Source: Micromonospora sp. WMMA1363
GTDB lineage: Bacteria; Actinomycetota; Actinomycetes; Mycobacteriales; Micromonosporaceae
Length of the DNA stretch: 64,000 nucleotides
Direction of reading: 5' to 3'
NCBI RefSeq assembly: GCF_030345795.1
Contig: NZ_JAUALB010000001.1
Location: 1,421,001 to 1,485,000, forward strand
Shown: positions 1-8,370 of the stretch, one piece after another
Numbering within the stretch: position 1 is the first letter of the stretch
Layout of the letters: each line of letters opens with the position of its first letter
Translations under genes and position numbers: made by a program
Notes under the pieces: model-generated
What the model was told of the DNA's origin: nothing
What the model saw: only the letters and a program-made list of their open reading frames with translations
Database searches by the model: none

Positions 1-184
1 GCGCCCAGAAGCCGAACCGACGCGCCTTGAGCTGGAGTTCCCGCAGCTCGCCGCGTTCCAGGCCAGGCCGGTGGGCCCGCTCGCGGCGCAGCAGCTCCTG
101 CTCCAGCGGCATCACCTCCCGCCGGATGAAGTCGCGGGCCGTGTCCCGGACGGCCCGCTGCTCGTCGGAGAGCGCGAAGTCCAT
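1..184 (-). CDS. Acyl-CoA dehydrogenase, N-terminal part (runs off left edge)
   Basis: Reading the minus strand from an ATG at 184 gives 61 codons with no stop before the window edge. The protein starts MDFALSDEQRAVRDTARDFI and continues with helices rich in Glu and Arg. This is the usual opening of acyl-CoA dehydrogenases (helical N-terminal domain; FAD-dependent alpha,beta-dehydrogenation of acyl-CoA). A good ribosome binding site, GGGAGGGG, lies 3 bases before the ATG. An SDR remnant ends 32 bases upstream on the same strand, which suggests a former lipid-catabolism operon. The active-site base and the FAD and substrate contacts lie outside the window, so the substrate class is unknown. 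Confidence 0.75.
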   Translation of the reverse strand, partial: MDFALSDEQRAVRDTARDFIRREVMPLEQELLRRERAHRPGLERGELRELQLKARRFGFWA

Positions 185-216
185 GTCCCCTCCCGGTGCT
201 CGTGGTGCGATGGGCG

Positions 217-400
217 TCAGCGGAAGCCGCCGTTCGACGTACGGGCCCGCTGACGTACGGCATGTCGTCACTGCCCAGGAAGGCGATCGCCGCGGCGATG
301 TCGGCCAGCTGGGCAACCCGGCGCAGCGGCGCCTGCTCGGCGGCCCGCCGCTGCGGCGAGCTGGCGGACCGCCGGCTGTTCGGCGAAGCGATGGAGGTCC
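217..400 (-). pseudogene. 3' remnant of a short-chain dehydrogenase/reductase gene
   Basis: Minus-strand translation around 250-330 gives AEQAPLRRVAQLADIAAAIA followed by FLGSDDMPYVSGP. This is the C-terminal helix and strand typical of classical SDR enzymes. The usual ending SNGGFR plus stop (TGA at 219-217) follows, but in another frame, so one frameshift lies near 232-238. No N-terminal Rossmann motif (TGxxxGxG) or YxxxK is present upstream, so the gene is truncated at its 5' end. It precedes the acyl-CoA dehydrogenase on the same strand. The family assignment rests on this short segment only. Confidence 0.45.
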
Positions 401-489
401 ATGCACAGTAAACTAGCGACGCAAGTTTTCGGCTGTCCAGACCTGAATCTGGCAGAGTTCGGGCGGACCACCCCGCAGAGGAGACCGAC

Positions 490-1176
490 ATGCCCCGCCC
501 GAGACAGGCGCTACTCAGCCGGCAGCGGATCGTCGAGGCCGCCGCCGCGCTGATCGATGCGGAAGGGCTGGCGGGATTCTCCACCCGCCGGCTGGCCGCC
601 GAGCTCGGCGTGCGCGGGCCGTCGCTGTACAACCACTTCGCCACCAAGGACGAGATCCTCGACGCCGTCGCCGACAGCATCACGGTGCGGGTGGACGTGT
701 CGTTCTTCGGTGACGTCGACTGGCGGCAGGCACTGCGCCGGTGGGGCCACTCCTACCGGGCGGCACTCGCGGCCCATCCGCGCATCGTGCCGTACCTGGC
801 CCAGGGGCCGGGTCGACGACCCGCCGCCCTGGCCATGGCGGACGCCGTCTACGGAGGCTTGGTCGACGCGGGCTGGCCGCCTGCCCGGGCGACCCACGTC
901 GGGGCGCTCATGCGCTACTTCGTGGCCGGCTCGGCGCTGGGCTCGTTCGCCCGTGGCTTCGTCGAGGACCCGTCGGTCTATGCCGACCAGTATCCGCACC
1001 TGGCCCAGGCCCACCGCCTCGCCGAACACCAGCAACAGGTCGACGAGGGCGCCTTCGCCCTGGGCCTGGACGCGCTGATCGCCGGCCTGTCCGGCACGTA
1101 CGAGGAGACCGTCGGGCCGCTGCCGCCCCTGGCGAAGGAGACCGAGGCGGACGAGAGTCACGACCTACACCGCTAG
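490..1176 (+). CDS. TetR-family transcriptional regulator
   Basis: A 228-residue DNA-binding repressor-type protein. Residues about 12-58 form the TetR helix-turn-helix: an RIVEAAAALIDAEG helix, then TRRLAAELGV and GPSLYNHFATKDEIL. The rest is the all-helical ligand and dimer domain. The ATG at 490 follows an AGAGGAGA ribosome binding site. It is transcribed away from the SDR remnant and acyl-CoA dehydrogenase, and toward the fatty-acyl ligase, so a link to acyl-CoA metabolism is plausible but inferred. The C-terminal part resembles the TetR_C_1 type by overall shape only. No ligand can be predicted. Confidence 0.9.
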   Translation: MPRPRQALLSRQRIVEAAAALIDAEGLAGFSTRRLAAELGVRGPSLYNHFATKDEILDAVADSITVRVDVSFFGDVDWRQALRRWGHSYRAALAAHPRIVPYLAQGPGRRPAALAMADAVYGGLVDAGWPPARATHVGALMRYFVAGSALGSFARGFVEDPSVYADQYPHLAQAHRLAEHQQQVDEGAFALGLDALIAGLSGTYEETVGPLPPLAKETEADESHDLHR

Positions 1177-1384
1177 TCTTGGCGACGTACACGGGGCATC
1201 CACGGATTGCCGGGGCCACGGCGTCCTCCGGCAGCCATCGAGGTGTACGACCCAATTGCCGAGGGGATGGCCGCTCCCGGCACGACTGCCGTCTGGTGGG
1301 TGGCGTCGACCGGCTGCTGCGGCCGCCCGCCCGGTGGACGTGCCGCCCGCGCCGGAGTGACGACGGATCCGGCGCACGAGCGGA

Positions 1385-3217
1385 TCAGTGGCCGCGGTAG
1401 AGGGATTCGATGTCCGCGCGGTAGCGCTGCTCGACGACATCGCGTTTGATCTTCAGGGTAGGGGTGAGTTCCCCGTCGGCCTCGGTGAAATCCCGGGGCA
1501 GAATGGCGAAGGTCTTGACCTGTTCCGCCCGCGACACCGTCCGGTTGGCCCGGTCGACGGCAGCCTGGATCTCGCCGCGCAGGGCGGGATCGTCGCGAGC
1601 CTGGTCGATCGAGCTGTCCGGCCGGCCGTGTGCGGACCGCCAGCGCTGCCAGACCTGCGGATCGATGGTGACCAGCGCGGTCACGTAGGGGCGGCCGTCG
1701 CCGACGAGCACGCACTGGCTGACCAGCGGGTGCGCCCGGATCGCCTCCTCAATCGGCCCGGGTGCGAGGTTCTGGCCGGCCGCGGTCACGATGATCTCTT
1801 TCGCGCGGCCGGTGATACGCAGGAAGCCGTCCGGGTCGAGGCGACCGAGGTCGCCGGTGCGCAGCCACCCGTCCGCGGTGAAGGCGGCCCGGGTGGCGTC
1901 CGGGTTGTTCCAGTAGCCCGGGAAGACGACGTCGCCGCGGGCGAGCACCTCGCCGTCGTCGGCGATGCGGATCTCCATCCCGGGCAGCGGCCGACCGACG
2001 GTGCCGATCCGCTGTGCCGACGGCAGGTTCGCCGTCAGGGCCGGTGATGTCTCGGTGAGGCCGTACCCCTCCAGCACCAGGATGCCCGCCCCCCGGAAGA
2101 AGTGCCCCAGCCGCTCGCCGAGGGGCGCGCCGCCGACGATCGCCGTCCGGCACCGTCCGCCCAGCGCCGCCCGTAGCTTCCGGTACGCCAACAGGTCACC
2201 GGCCCCGCGCGCCAGCCGCAACAGCGGACTCGGCCCGCGCGGGGTGTCGAGGGCGCGGCTGTAGCGCACCGCCATCCGGTCGAAAACGGCGAACAACCAG
2301 CCGCGGTGCGCGTCGTCGGCCCGCTGTCGGGCTCGGTTGTACATCTTCTCGAAGACCCGTGGCACCGCCAAGACGAACGTCGGACGATGTCGGCGCAGCT
2401 GCTCCAACACCCCGGCGATGTCGGCGCTGTGTACCAGGGTCGACCGGCTCTGCACCACCCCCACCTGGATCAACCGGGCGAACGCGTGCGCCAGTGGCAG
2501 GAACAGTACCGTCGACGCCCCGGGGTGCAGCAGCTGGGACAGTGCCGCGACCGCGCCGGTCACGTCGCACCGCAGGTTACGGTGAGTCAGCACGCAGCCC
2601 TTGGGACGGCCGGTCGTGCCGCTGGTGTAGACGATCGTGGCCACGTCGCCATCGGTCACCCGCTCACGGCGGGCGTCGATCCGCGCTTCTTCGACGGCGC
2701 GGCCCCGCCCGGCGAGGGCGATCAGGTCGCCCGCTTCGATCTGCCACACCTCGCGCAGCTCCGGCAGGTCCGACCGACGGCTTGTGGCCAGCTCGGCGTG
2801 TGCGGGCGTCTCCAGCACGCAGCCGACCGCGCCCGAGTCCGACAGGATCCAGCCGAGCTGGTCTGCGCTCGCCGTCTCGTAGACCGGCACGGTCACCGCC
2901 CCGATCGTCCACAGCGCGTAGTCGACCAGCGTCCACTCGTACCGGGTGCGGCTCATCAACGCGACGCGGTCACCGTGTCCCACTCCCGCCGCGAGAAACC
3001 CGCGGGCGAGGCTCAGCACGTCGTCGCGGAACTGCTCACACGTCACCGGCAGGTCGCCGCCGCGCAGCGACCGCCGCGCGGGCCACGCCCGCGACACGGG
3101 GGCCGGGCGGACGAACTGGACCGCGTGCGGAGCCTCCCGGGCATTGATCCACACCCGCTCCGCCAGCCCCGCCGACACCGCACCGACCTCCACCGGCGCG
3201 ACCGCAACGTCCCGCAC
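1385..3217 (-). CDS. Long-chain fatty-acyl-CoA ligase (AMP-dependent synthetase, FadD15-like)
   Basis: Predicted to activate long-chain fatty acids with ATP and CoA through an acyl-adenylate. The ATP/AMP signature YTSGTTGRPKG lies at about residue 195-205, the YGLTETSP motif at about 385, and the GYWNNPDATRAAFTADGWLRTGD hinge region (shown in part: DGWLRTGD) near 440. The frame is open to 3490, but I choose the GTG at 3217. It sits 5 bases after GGGGGAGG and gives 610 residues, normal for FadD15-type ligases; the upstream stretch is Pro/Arg-rich and unlike the family. The gene converges with the TetR gene. Some relatives serve lipid storage or respiratory-lipid synthesis rather than beta-oxidation. 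Confidence 0.88.
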   Translation of the reverse strand: MRDVAVAPVEVGAVSAGLAERVWINAREAPHAVQFVRPAPVSRAWPARRSLRGGDLPVTCEQFRDDVLSLARGFLAAGVGHGDRVALMSRTRYEWTLVDYALWTIGAVTVPVYETASADQLGWILSDSGAVGCVLETPAHAELATSRRSDLPELREVWQIEAGDLIALAGRGRAVEEARIDARRERVTDGDVATIVYTSGTTGRPKGCVLTHRNLRCDVTGAVAALSQLLHPGASTVLFLPLAHAFARLIQVGVVQSRSTLVHSADIAGVLEQLRRHRPTFVLAVPRVFEKMYNRARQRADDAHRGWLFAVFDRMAVRYSRALDTPRGPSPLLRLARGAGDLLAYRKLRAALGGRCRTAIVGGAPLGERLGHFFRGAGILVLEGYGLTETSPALTANLPSAQRIGTVGRPLPGMEIRIADDGEVLARGDVVFPGYWNNPDATRAAFTADGWLRTGDLGRLDPDGFLRITGRAKEIIVTAAGQNLAPGPIEEAIRAHPLVSQCVLVGDGRPYVTALVTIDPQVWQRWRSAHGRPDSSIDQARDDPALRGEIQAAVDRANRTVSRAEQVKTFAILPRDFTEADGELTPTLKIKRDVVEQRYRADIESLYRGH

Positions 3218-3523
3218 GTCGACCTCCCCCGTCACCCGCGACACCGGCACACCGGAGGCGGTAGCCGGCCGTACGTCACCATCCCGCCGCCAACGGCTCA
3301 GCGGCGGCGGTCGGCGAAACCGGCCCCCCGCCGGAGTGGCCGGCGGCGTACCACGATCGAGTTCATCCTTACCCGTCATCGAGCGCGACGAACTGCGGAG
3401 CTTCGTCGGTGCCACCGTCGAGGGTCTCCCGCGGGGGCGCCCGGCCGGCTCCTTCGTCCCCGGGCGGATACCCGGCACGGCACCGGCCATGCGCCGGACC
3501 GGCCAGGTCCGGCCCGGTGGGCC
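3218..3523. other. Gene-free stretch upstream of the acyl-CoA ligase
   Basis: About 300 bases between the chosen start of the ligase and the transposase remnant. It should hold the ligase promoter, but I see no convincing -10/-35 pair, RNA gene or repeat. Open frames here are Arg/Pro-rich and look non-coding. Confidence 0.4.
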
Positions 3524-3788
3524 TCAGCGGGTGTCGGTGACGATGCCGTCCGCGGTCCAGGCGGCGAAGTAGCCGTAGACGGTCTGCCGGGGCGGGACGT
3601 CGTGGGGCAGGTGGCGCCAGGCGATGCCGGTGCGGTTGACGTGGCGGATCGCGTTGACGATCTCCCGCAGGTCGTGAGTGGCGGTGCGTCCGCCGACGCC
3701 GGCGTCGGTGCGGGTCTGGCCAGGCGGTCAGGTGTGGTGCGACCAGCGCCCAGCGGGCGTCGGACAGGTCGGAGGGGTACGCGGTCAC
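3524..3788 (-). pseudogene. Frameshifted IS5-family transposase fragment
   Basis: From an ATG at 3788 the protein begins MTAYPSDLSDARWALVAPHL. This is the N-terminal DUF4096-type segment of IS5-family (IS4-like) transposases. After about 25 residues the matching sequence continues in another frame: THDLREIVNAIRHVNRTGIA, then WRHLPHDVPPRQTVYGYFAAW, ending at a stop at 3526-3524. So there is a frameshift around 3685-3725, and the whole catalytic DDE domain is missing. I could not find paired terminal inverted repeats around it. It is a dead remnant, unrelated in sequence to the intact element at 4984-5940. Confidence 0.75.
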
Positions 3789-4538
3789 TCATCAGTCAGG
3801 GTAAATGGTGTCGATAGTCGTAGCTCGTCCGCCCAACTGTTCCGCCACCTGAACGACCGACTTCAACCAAAGCGCGGAGACCACATAGAAGCGTCCAGTC
3901 AGGCCGCCTGACAGCATCGCAAAGTCTCACAGTCGCGCAACGGCCCACCCGACCCATGGAGCGGCGGATGCCGTGCGGTTGTCAAGCGTCGCCGACGTCA
4001 CCGCTACCGTCGGTGCCCTGTCCGGGTGGAAGATGACGCCGCCGATAGTCCTGACCTGCTCGGGGGCAGCCACTCGCGCGACACCCGGACCGACGACGCC
4101 GGCGCCCGCCGACACCGCGACGGGCACAATTGGCCCTATAGGATCCGGGGCACCTCGGGGCGAACCCTGACGAAGATCATGGTTATTCAATGATGACCCG
4201 AGCAATTTTCACGGCTAGCGTCGGTCGGACATGGACATCCGACACCTTTGGAGGGGAGGTCCCGTGGAAATTCACGCAGCGACAGCTCCGAGCCGATCCG
4301 AACCTGGCCACGTCCCGGGTGGGAGAGCGGCGCCGTTGACCGGCCAGCGACCGGGCCCACCGACCATCGGTCCCATCCTGCCAACTGCGGCCAGCGAATG
4401 CGGACTTCCTCGAAGGCTGCAGTGTACGGACGGCGCGTGGGCAGTGCCAACACGTGCGTCAATGCTCTCCGCCGACGGTGCGACCCTCGCCGCCGCTAGC
4501 CAACACAGCCTTGGGCTGTGTGGATCGAAGGAAACCCC
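3789..4538. other. Gene-free 750-base region before the lipase
   Basis: I recognise no gene here. One plus-strand frame beginning with GTG at 4263, preceded by GGAGGGGAGG, encodes 93 residues of Pro/Gly/Ala-rich sequence without family features. An AT-richer patch at 4175-4210 may belong to the lipase promoter. No tRNA-like or repeat structure was seen. Confidence 0.4.
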
Positions 4539-4980
4539 ATGAAACGCTTCATCCGTACCGCTGTCGTCGCCGCGCTGGTAGCGACGGCGTCACTGATTGC
4601 CCCGTCGTCCGCAGCCGCCGCCGCCCGGAACCCCGTCGTCTTCGTCCACGGAATGACCACCGATGCCAGCGATTGGAACGCCTGGATCGACATGTTCATG
4701 GCGGACGGCTACCGGAGCTCCGAGCTGCACACCTGGTCCTACGACTGGAAACAGTCCAACGCGACCATCGCAGCGGAACTCCAGACCAAGGTGCAGGACG
4801 TGCTCGCCGCGACCAGCGCCACCAAGGTTGACATCGTTGCCCACTCCATGGGCGCCCTCAGCTCCCGCTGGTACATAAAGAACTACGGCGGAACAGCCAC
4901 CGTAGACGACTTCGTTTCCGTGGCTGGCCCCAACCACGGAACCAATGTGGCCGTATTCGTTCCCGTGCCCGACGTAGACC

Positions 4981-4983
4981 AAG
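4981..4983 (+). repeat. Left copy of the IS target-site duplication (AAG)
   Basis: The AAG directly outside the left inverted repeat matches AAG at 5941-5943 outside the right repeat. It is short, but its reality is supported by exact restoration of the lipase frame when one copy and the IS are removed. Confidence 0.75.
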
Positions 4984-5940
4984 GAGGGTCATTCAAAACC
5001 CGGGTGCGGCGGTTCTGAAGATCTCCAGGGCGGTGGCGGTGCGTAACACGTCGGGGAAGTCGGTCATGATCCGGTGGTAGCCGGTCTTGAGGATCTTCCA
5101 GTTCTTCAGATGACTGATGGCGCGTTCGACGGCGGCGCGGAGCCGGTTGACGCTGTAGTTGTACGCCTTTTGCTGGGCGGTCAGTTCCCCACCGGGTGGT
5201 TTCTTGTGCGGGGTGATCGGGCCGGTGCCCTGGTAGCCGCCGTCGCCGATCATGCCTGGTCCGTCGGTGAGGTGGCTGGCCCAGCGTTCGGCGATGCCGG
5301 AGATGAAGAACGCCGCCGCGTCGTGGCGGGCGCCGTTGACGGGTTCGCCGACGTCGGCGACGCGGCCATCGAGGTTGGCGATGACCTGCACGTTCTGCCC
5401 TGACAGGTGTTTCTTGCCGGAGAACAGTCCGTGGTAGGACTCGCGTTCGCCGACCGGGGCGACGAACCCGTCAACCAGCACACCGTCACGGCGGGTCTGC
5501 TCCAGGCGCTGGTCGACCTCAGGACGGGTGACCCAGCGCAGGATCGGCTGCAGGATCTGGTGATAGCGGGTGATCGTGGCCTGCGAACAGCCGAACACCT
5601 CGCCGAGGACCTCGTCGGGCATGTTGTGCCGGAGTCCGAACAGCACCGCGATCACCGCCGTGGCCAGCGGCAACACGTGCGGACGCCCGACCGGCGGCTT
5701 CTCCCACTCATCGCCCACGATCTCGCGAACCCGGCCGATCAGGTCAGCGAGCCGGTCGGTCGGGAGTCCTGTCATACTTTCACAGCGCAGCGGCTGACCC
5801 TCGATCAACTTCCACACAAAGCTGATCTATCGGATCCCAGCCGCTGCGTCTACTCCGGACAGTCAACCCGGGTCACGGGCACCCTCGAACCTCACTCAAC
5901 GTGACATCCATGGGTGTCGACCGAGTTTTGAATGGCCCTC
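4984..5940 (-). mobile_element. Complete IS5-family insertion sequence (ISL2-like), 957 bp
   Basis: The ends carry inverted repeats GAGGGTCATTCAAAACCCGG (4984-5003) and GAGGGCCATTCAAAACTCGG (reverse complement of 5921-5940), matching at 18 of 20 positions. The flanks are a direct repeat AAG at 4981-4983 and 5941-5943, as expected for a 3-base target duplication. One transposase gene fills the element on the minus strand, and its stop codon lies within the left repeat. The intact ends, full-length frame and clean target duplication suggest recent insertion. Confidence 0.9.
4993..5775 (-). CDS. IS5-family transposase (DDE_Tnp_4 type)
   Basis: Catalyses cut-and-paste movement of the element that carries it. 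Residues about 1-90 hold a helix-turn-helix region with [17 protein letters not shown]. The DDE domain follows: first Asp in DGVLVDGF, second Asp in [14 protein letters not shown], and Glu in [15 protein letters not shown], the standard arrangement of the DDE_Tnp_4 group. I chose the ATG at 5775 ([14 protein letters not shown]..), a common opening for this group, giving 260 residues; the frame is open to a GTG at 5817, which would add 14 residues. No frameshift or internal stop is seen, so the enzyme looks functional. Confidence 0.9.
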   Translation of the reverse strand: MTGLPTDRLADLIGRVREIVGDEWEKPPVGRPHVLPLATAVIAVLFGLRHNMPDEVLGEVFGCSQATITRYHQILQPILRWVTRPEVDQRLEQTRRDGVLVDGFVAPVGERESYHGLFSGKKHLSGQNVQVIANLDGRVADVGEPVNGARHDAAAFFISGIAERWASHLTDGPGMIGDGGYQGTGPITPHKKPPGGELTAQQKAYNYSVNRLRAAVERAISHLKNWKILKTGYHRIMTDFPDVLRTATALEIFRTAAPGF

Positions 5941-6280
5941 AAGGAACCGACGTGCCCGTGTTCTGCCCTGTCTACAAGTCATGCCGGGAAATGTTTTGGG
6001 GCAGCAGCTTCCTCCGCTCCCTGAACTCGGGAGACGAAACCCCGGGAAGCGTGAGCTACGCCACCCTCTGGTCCACCTGCGATGCAGTAATCAAACCCGA
6101 CATTTCAGCAAAGCTCCGTGGTGCGGTGAATATCTCGGTGGGCTGCAGAGAGCATACTGACACGAACGAGGACTTCAGTAACTACACCAAGGTCCGGGAC
6201 TTCATCGCCTAACAGCGTCCGGCGGGCGACCACAGCTCGGCCGGCGCACGGCGACCCTCCAGCCCAAGAGCTACCTCCAC

Positions 6281-6326
6281 CAGCCAGGGGTGGGTTCTCG
6301 ATCATCTGAGAACCCACCCCTGGCTG
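6281..6326 (+). terminator. Perfect 19-bp hairpin after the lipase gene
   Basis: CAGCCAGGGGTGGGTTCTC (6281-6299) and its exact reverse complement (6308-6326) flank an 8-base loop. It lies about 70 bases past the lipase stop. Like many actinobacterial terminators it has no T-run. It may act in both directions. Confidence 0.75.
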
Positions 6327-6673
6327 CTACTCGTCCCCGCTGGCCCGGATTCAGCGCAGTTCGCCCCCCGGGGATCGCGTCTGGTTCACCTCCGCTCGAA
6401 GCTCGCCACACGTCTGAACAACCGGCGGTATGAGCCGTTTAATATAGATCATTTTCTGTTCATACAAGTTACGTTGTCGCTGGCCCGCCTGACCGGGCCG
6501 GCGCCGGGGCCGAGACGACGAGCGGCCACGGAACCGGCCCGTCCGGCAGGCCCGGTCGCCCCCGGCCGCGCCCCTGACCCCGCGGCGCGAGCAGGCCGGC
6601 ACCGGCGGCACTGTCCTGTCCGCGGCGTCACCCCCCATCTTGGGCGCCGCGGCCACTTGCGAGGAGGCTATGA
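6327..6673. other. Leader/promoter region of the S1 protease gene
   Basis: No gene is seen. A conspicuous AT-rich island at 6437-6475 (TTTAATATAGATCATTTT and onward) stands out against the GC-rich background and is the most likely promoter or operator zone for the protease. I cannot place a -10/-35 pair with confidence. Confidence 0.4.
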
Positions 6674-8152
6674 ATGAGACGAGCTTTCGCCGCGGTAGCA
6701 GCAGCGGTCCTGCTGCCCGTCGGTGCCCTCACCGTCGCGGCGTCACCCGCCGTCGCGGCGTCACCCACCACCGCGAGCGCCGTCCCCGCCCGGGACGCGG
6801 CGTCGTCGGAGATGCTCGCCGCGATGCAGCGCGACTTCGGCCTCACCATTGACGAGGCCCGCACCCGCATCGCCCGCGACGAGAAAGGCAGCCGGACGGA
6901 CGCGGGCCTGCGCCGGTCGCTGGGCGCGGCGTACGCCGGTGGCTGGCTGTCCGCCGACGGTCTCGTCGTCGCCGTCACCGGTAAGGCGGCTGCCAAGCAG
7001 GTCAAGGACGCCGGGGCACGGGCGACGATCGTCCGTCGAAGCAACGCCGAGCTCGACCGGATCAAGTCGACGCTCGACCGGCACGCCACGAAGGCGTCCG
7101 CCGAGGCGATCCCCGGCTGGTACGTCGACGTCACCACCAACACCGTCGTCGTGCTCGCCCGCGGCGACGCCCGCGCCGCCAAGGCGTTCGTCCGGGCCAG
7201 CCGGGTCGACGCGTCCGCGGTCCGGGTGGTCACCACCACCGAGACGCCGCGCACGCTCTACGACGTCCGAGGCGGCGACGCGTTCTACATCGGCGGACGC
7301 TGCTCCGTCGGCTTCTCGGTGACCGGCGGGTTCGTCACCGCCGGGCACTGCGGCACCGCCGGCACCCCCACCCAGGGCTACAACCAGGTCGCCCAGGGAA
7401 CCTTCCAGGGCTCGTCGTTTCCCGGCGACGACTACGCCTGGGTCGCGACGAACTCGAACTGGACCCCGCAGCCGTGGGTGAACGACTACTCCGGCGGCAC
7501 CGTGACCGTGGCCGGCTCCACCGAGGCCGCGATCGGCGCGGCGGTCTGCCGCTCCGGCTCGACCACCGGCTGGCACTGCGGCTCGATCCAGGCCAAGAAC
7601 CAGACGGTCGTCTACGAAGAGGGCACGGTCACCGGCCTGACCCGCACCAACGTCTGCGCCGAGCGCGGCGACTCGGGCGGGTCGTGGCTCTCCGGCCAGC
7701 AGGCGCAGGGCGTGACCTCCGGCGGTTCCGGCGACTGCACCTTCGGCGGGACCACGTACTTCCAGCCGGTCAACGAGATCCTGTCACGGTACGGCCTGAC
7801 CCTGCGCACCAACGGTGGTGGCGGTGAGCCGCCGGCCACCGGCTGCACCGGCTTCGATGCCACCTACACCGGCAGCGTCTCCTCCGGGCAGAGCGGGTAC
7901 CAGCCGAACGGCAGCTACTACTACTCGTCCGTCTCCGGCACCCACCGCGGCTGCCTCGACGGGCCGACCGGGGCCGACTTCGACCTCTACCTGCAGAAGT
8001 GGAGCGGCTCCAGCTGGGTCGACGTGGCCAGCTCGTACACCTCCGGGCCGGACGAGTCGCTGACCTACAACGGCACCGCCGGCTACTACCGCTTCGAGGT
8101 GCACGCGTACAGCGGTTCCGGCAGCTACACGATGGGCATCACCAAGCCCTGA
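6674..8152 (+). CDS. Secreted S1-family serine protease (alpha-lytic/streptogrisin type) with C-terminal beta domain
   Basis: A 492-residue secreted chymotrypsin-fold protease. A signal peptide (MRRAFAAVAAAVLLPVGALT) is followed by a long pro-region of about 165 residues typical of alpha-lytic-protease foldases. The mature enzyme probably starts near residue 195 (YDVRGGDAFYIGG). Its triad is His in FVTAGHCG (about 224), Asp in GDDYAWV (about 252) and Ser in GDSGGS (about 334). After a short GGGGEPP linker, residues about 385-492 form a Tyr/Ser-rich beta domain resembling pre-peptidase C-terminal domains, probably for substrate or wall binding. The start follows GAGGAGG. Substrate preference is not predictable. 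Confidence 0.92.
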   Translation: MRRAFAAVAAAVLLPVGALTVAASPAVAASPTTASAVPARDAASSEMLAAMQRDFGLTIDEARTRIARDEKGSRTDAGLRRSLGAAYAGGWLSADGLVVAVTGKAAAKQVKDAGARATIVRRSNAELDRIKSTLDRHATKASAEAIPGWYVDVTTNTVVVLARGDARAAKAFVRASRVDASAVRVVTTTETPRTLYDVRGGDAFYIGGRCSVGFSVTGGFVTAGHCGTAGTPTQGYNQVAQGTFQGSSFPGDDYAWVATNSNWTPQPWVNDYSGGTVTVAGSTEAAIGAAVCRSGSTTGWHCGSIQAKNQTVVYEEGTVTGLTRTNVCAERGDSGGSWLSGQQAQGVTSGGSGDCTFGGTTYFQPVNEILSRYGLTLRTNGGGGEPPATGCTGFDATYTGSVSSGQSGYQPNGSYYYSSVSGTHRGCLDGPTGADFDLYLQKWSGSSWVDVASSYTSGPDESLTYNGTAGYYRFEVHAYSGSGSYTMGITKP

Positions 8153-8165
8153 CAGCCCGCCACAC

Positions 8166-8211
8166 CGCTGCTGGCGGGTGCGGGGCTCGAGCCCCGCACC
8201 CGCCAGCAGCG
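8166..8211. terminator. Perfect 23-bp-arm palindrome after the protease gene
   Basis: The two 23-base arms are exact reverse complements meeting at 8188/8189 with no spacer; the centre reads GGGGCTCGAGCCCC. It begins 13 bases after the protease stop. It is most likely a strong intrinsic terminator without T-run. The complete symmetry also makes it a possible cruciform. Confidence 0.75.
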
Positions 8212-8370
8212 TCTATTACCGGGATAGTTCGGTGGTTTCCGGACACATGCCAGCTCTGTTGACTACCGTTTGTCCGACGTCAGCCGGCGACGCCCGTCCC
8301 CCACCGCTCGGGGCCGGGCAGCTCGACGGGGGCCGGACTGACGGAAGGCTCACAGCTGGAGGCGATGCCG

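Larger units (their letters stand above)
4539..6212 (+). pseudogene. Secreted alpha/beta-hydrolase lipase, split by an IS element
   Basis: The 5' part (4539-4983) encodes a signal peptide ([18 protein letters not shown]..), the oxyanion-hole strand [12 protein letters not shown] and the nucleophile elbow VDIVAHSMG. The 3' part (5944-6212) encodes FCPVYKSC, the acid-bearing [11 protein letters not shown], a His in CREHTD and the C-terminal KVRDFIA. Between them sits a 957-base IS with a 3-base target duplication AAG. Removing the IS and one AAG joins codons exactly (..DVDQ|GTDV..) and restores a 237-residue protein, the size of streptomycete-type class II triacylglycerol lipases/esterases. As it stands the gene yields only a truncated protein lacking the acid and His. 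The ATG at 4539 follows GAAGGA. Confidence 0.85.

Noticed and set aside
1388..3817. Long open frames antisense to the acyl-CoA ligase
   Set aside because: Arg/Pro/His-rich translations with no family features; they are the usual antisense shadows of a GC-rich gene.
3927..4205. Minus-strand 92-codon frame before the lipase
   Set aside because: Ambiguous composition (GPIVPVAVSAGAGVVG) but no ribosome binding site and no family resemblance.
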